NCBI GenBank assembly: GCA_030840545.1
Contig: JAVEEH010000170.1
Location: 1 to 30,986 of the forward strand
Length of the DNA: 30,986 nt
Origin: Frankiaceae bacterium
GTDB lineage: Bacteria > Actinomycetota > Actinomycetes > JAFAQI01
Reading direction: 5' to 3'
Shown here: one piece after another, positions 29,949 to 30,986 of the stretch
Layout: each line of letters begins with the position of its first letter
Numbering within the stretch: position 1 is the first letter of the stretch
Position numbers and translations under genes: made by a program
The notes under the pieces: model-generated
What the model was told of the DNA's origin: nothing
Seen by the model: only the letters and a program-made list of their open reading frames with translations
The model's database searches: none

Positions 29949-30815
29949 ATGGGTGCAACCACCGTCTCGGCGCCACGCGGGCACAAGGCGGCACAGCGCA
30001 AGGCAAAAAAGGCCGCAACCGCGATCGGCGGCAGTCGCACGGCGCGCGGCGTCGCGCGGGCCGGGCTGGTGGCCCGGTCGATGTTCTACCTGCTGCTGAC
30101 ATACCTGACCGTCCGCGTGGCCGTCGACGGCGGCTCGCCCGGCCGCCAGACCAACGCCAACGGCGCCCTGACCGTCATCGCGCAGGACCCGATCGGGATG
30201 GCGGCGATCGCCGCGGCAGCGCTGGGGTTCCTGGCGCTCGGGGTCGTGCGGGTCGCCGGCGCGGTGCGCGACCGGTCCGCGCAGACCCAGCAGCGGATGC
30301 TGACGGCGTTGCAGGGCACGTTCTACGTCGCGCTCACGTGGGTGCCGCTGTCCTTCCTCCTCGGCAGCCGGGACACCGGGTCGGAACAGGCTCAGCACAC
30401 CGAGACAGCCAGGGTGCTGGGCTGGCCCGGCGGGCGGTTCCTCATCGCGGGCGTGGGCCTCGTCGTCCTCGGGGTGTGTGGCTACCAGATCCGCATGGCG
30501 CTGCGGCAGGACTTCACCGACGGGCTCGGGCTGCGGGCGGCGCCGCGCTGGGTCTGCCGCCTCGTCGCGGCGGCCGGCACCGTCGGCATCGCCGCCCGGG
30601 CCCTGGTCTTCCTGCCGGTGGGGGTGTTCCTCATCGTCTCGGCCGTCCAGGCCGATCCGCGGCACGCCAAGGGGCTCGACGCGGAGCTGGCGCTGCTGGC
30701 CCGGCAGTCGTGGTGGGGTCCGGCGATCCTGGGGGTCGTCGCGCTCGGTCTGGGTGTATTTGCCCTCTATTCGCTCCTGGAGGCGCGTTACCGCCGGGTC
30801 GGCCGCAGCAGCTGA
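29949..30815 (+). CDS. DUF1206 six-helix membrane protein
   Basis: A 288-residue membrane protein of the DUF1206 family, which has no established function. A basic 35-residue N-terminus (GHKAAQRKAKKAAT) precedes three similar two-helix units. Each opens with a small/aromatic helix: ARAGLVARSMFYLLLTY (about 38-54), ALQGTFYVALTW in the second, and TVGIAARALVFLPVGVF in the third. The second helix of each unit runs to about residues 105, 180 and 275. ATG 29949 has AGGA 8 nt upstream. Divergent from the ABC exporter gene and 55 nt before the sufR-like gene, in the same direction. A link with envelope or Fe-S functions is only positional. Confidence 0.82.
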   Translation: MGATTVSAPRGHKAAQRKAKKAATAIGGSRTARGVARAGLVARSMFYLLLTYLTVRVAVDGGSPGRQTNANGALTVIAQDPIGMAAIAAAALGFLALGVVRVAGAVRDRSAQTQQRMLTALQGTFYVALTWVPLSFLLGSRDTGSEQAQHTETARVLGWPGGRFLIAGVGLVVLGVCGYQIRMALRQDFTDGLGLRAAPRWVCRLVAAAGTVGIAARALVFLPVGVFLIVSAVQADPRHAKGLDAELALLARQSWWGPAILGVVALGLGVFALYSLLEARYRRVGRSS

Positions 30816-30835
30816 CCCGGTAACGACCCCCGGGT
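30815..30835 (+). terminator. Weak hairpin after the DUF1206 gene
   Basis: ACCCGG (30815-30820) can pair with CCGGGT (30830-30835) across a 9-nt loop, starting at the last base of the stop codon. It overlaps the edge of the next promoter and has no proper U-run, so termination would be partial at best. Confidence 0.3.
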
Positions 30836-30864
30836 TTGATCCTGCCGGGCATTTACGCGACAAT
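30836..30864 (+). promoter_or_regulatory. Candidate sigma-70-type promoter for the sufR-like gene
   Basis: TTGATC (30836-30841), then a 17-nt spacer, then GACAAT (30859-30864). The -35 matches four of six consensus bases and the -10 also matches four of six. The GTG start follows after 6 nt without a Shine-Dalgarno, so the mRNA is probably leaderless. Confidence 0.55.
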
Positions 30865-30874
30865 GACGTTGTGA
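30860..30874 (+). promoter_or_regulatory. Candidate SufR autoregulatory operator
   Basis: ACAAT-GACGT-TGTGA contains the inverted repeat ACAA-N5-TTGT and lies over the -10 box and start codon. It differs by one base from the ACACT-N5-TGTGA form I recall for mycobacterial SufR; that comparison is from memory. The position would suit direct repression. Confidence 0.4.
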
Positions 30875-30986
30875 AAAAGGTCGGCACTGCCACGCTGGCG
30901 GACCGGCGCACCCGGGAGCGGGTCGGGCAGCTGCTGCTCGAGCTCGGGCCGTCGACCGCGAGCCTGCTCGGCGAGCGCCTCGGCCT
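30871..30986 (+). CDS. sufR: SufR-like helix-turn-helix Fe-S regulator (3'-truncated by window)
   Basis: Only the first 38 codons are in the window. GTG AAA AAG opens a basic N-terminus, followed by RRTRERVGQLLLELGPSTASLLGERLGL. This is the first helices of a winged helix-turn-helix as found at the start of SufR/ArsR-like regulators. SufR represses the suf Fe-S assembly operon and senses a [4Fe-4S] cluster through C-terminal cysteines, which are not visible here. The call rests on this short N-terminus plus synteny: in mycobacteria and streptomycetes the ctaA/ABC exporter genes sit beside sufR and sufB. Another MarR/ArsR-like regulator is possible. Confidence 0.65.
   Translation, partial: MKKVGTATLADRRTRERVGQLLLELGPSTASLLGERLG

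Noticed and set aside
29925..30911. N-terminal extension of the ABC exporter ATPase through the DUF1206 region on the minus strand
   Set aside because: The additional 330 codons are antisense to a clear membrane protein gene and lack any ATPase features.
1..30986. tRNA/rRNA genes, CRISPR arrays, insertion sequences, prophage or integrase remnants
   Set aside because: None seen on either strand by reading. Every long interval is explained by recognised coding genes and short control regions.

Overview
The window is a high-GC, densely packed chromosomal segment. Frequent GTG starts, 4-nt ATGA/GTGA start/stop overlaps, TANNNT-type -10 boxes, several apparently leaderless genes, and the actinobacterial markers WhiA, RbpA and OpcA all point to an actinomycete. 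The gene order matches the conserved uvrC-rapZ-yvcK-whiA / gap-pgk-tpiA-secG / tkt-tal-zwf-opcA-pgl / ctaB-ctaA-ABC-sufR block known from mycobacteria and streptomycetes. Genus cannot be fixed from this sequence. The regulator genes alone do not show that it sporulates.

Layout. 1-3543 (+): the 3' end of uvrC, then rapZ, yvcK and whiA, all translationally overlapped. 3601-6567 (+): the lower-glycolysis trio gap, pgk, tpiA. 6568-12999 (+): a five-gene Opp/Dpp-type peptide import cassette (lipoprotein binding protein, two ATPases, two permeases) sitting between tpiA and secG. It has its own promoter-like and inverted-repeat elements, plus a 20-bp-stem hairpin after the binding-protein gene. 13042-13666 (+): secG and rbpA. 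13667-21835 (-): one uninterrupted operon tkt-tal-pgi-zwf-opcA-pgl covering the oxidative and non-oxidative pentose phosphate pathway and the glycolytic entry point (no 6-phosphogluconate dehydrogenase gene here). 21914-25520 (+): ctaB (heme O synthase), a GNAT acetyltransferase and a large membrane protein with a spermidine-synthase-like domain. 25182-29912 (-): an operon of ABC-2 exporter ATPase and permease, an SDR, a GT87-like mannosyltransferase and ctaA (heme A synthase). The end of ctaA runs antisense into the spermidine-synthase-like gene for 339 nt. 29949-30986 (+): a DUF1206 membrane protein and the start of a SufR-like Fe-S regulator, cut by the window end.

How it works together. 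Gap, Pgk and TpiA with Zwf, OpcA, Pgl, Pgi, Tal and Tkt make a central-carbon core. YvcK and RapZ are linked elsewhere to carbon-flux and envelope control. CtaB and CtaA make heme A for the aa3 oxidase, and SufR (with suf genes presumably just beyond the window) controls Fe-S assembly. SecG and RbpA are housekeeping. The peptide importer, the GNAT and spermidine-synthase-like pair, and the SDR and GT87 pair look like lineage-specific additions to this syntenic backbone.

No tRNA, rRNA, CRISPR array, transposase or integrase was recognised. No gene-free stretch exceeds about 205 nt; the longest (6568-6769) is upstream of the binding-protein gene. Long open frames antisense to most genes are a by-product of GC-rich third codon positions and are not annotated. 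I recognised no wholly new system. The most unusual items are the degenerate membrane spermidine-synthase-like protein with its antisense overlap with ctaA, the strong hairpin inside the transporter operon, and the compact leaderless or overlapping promoters near the right end.
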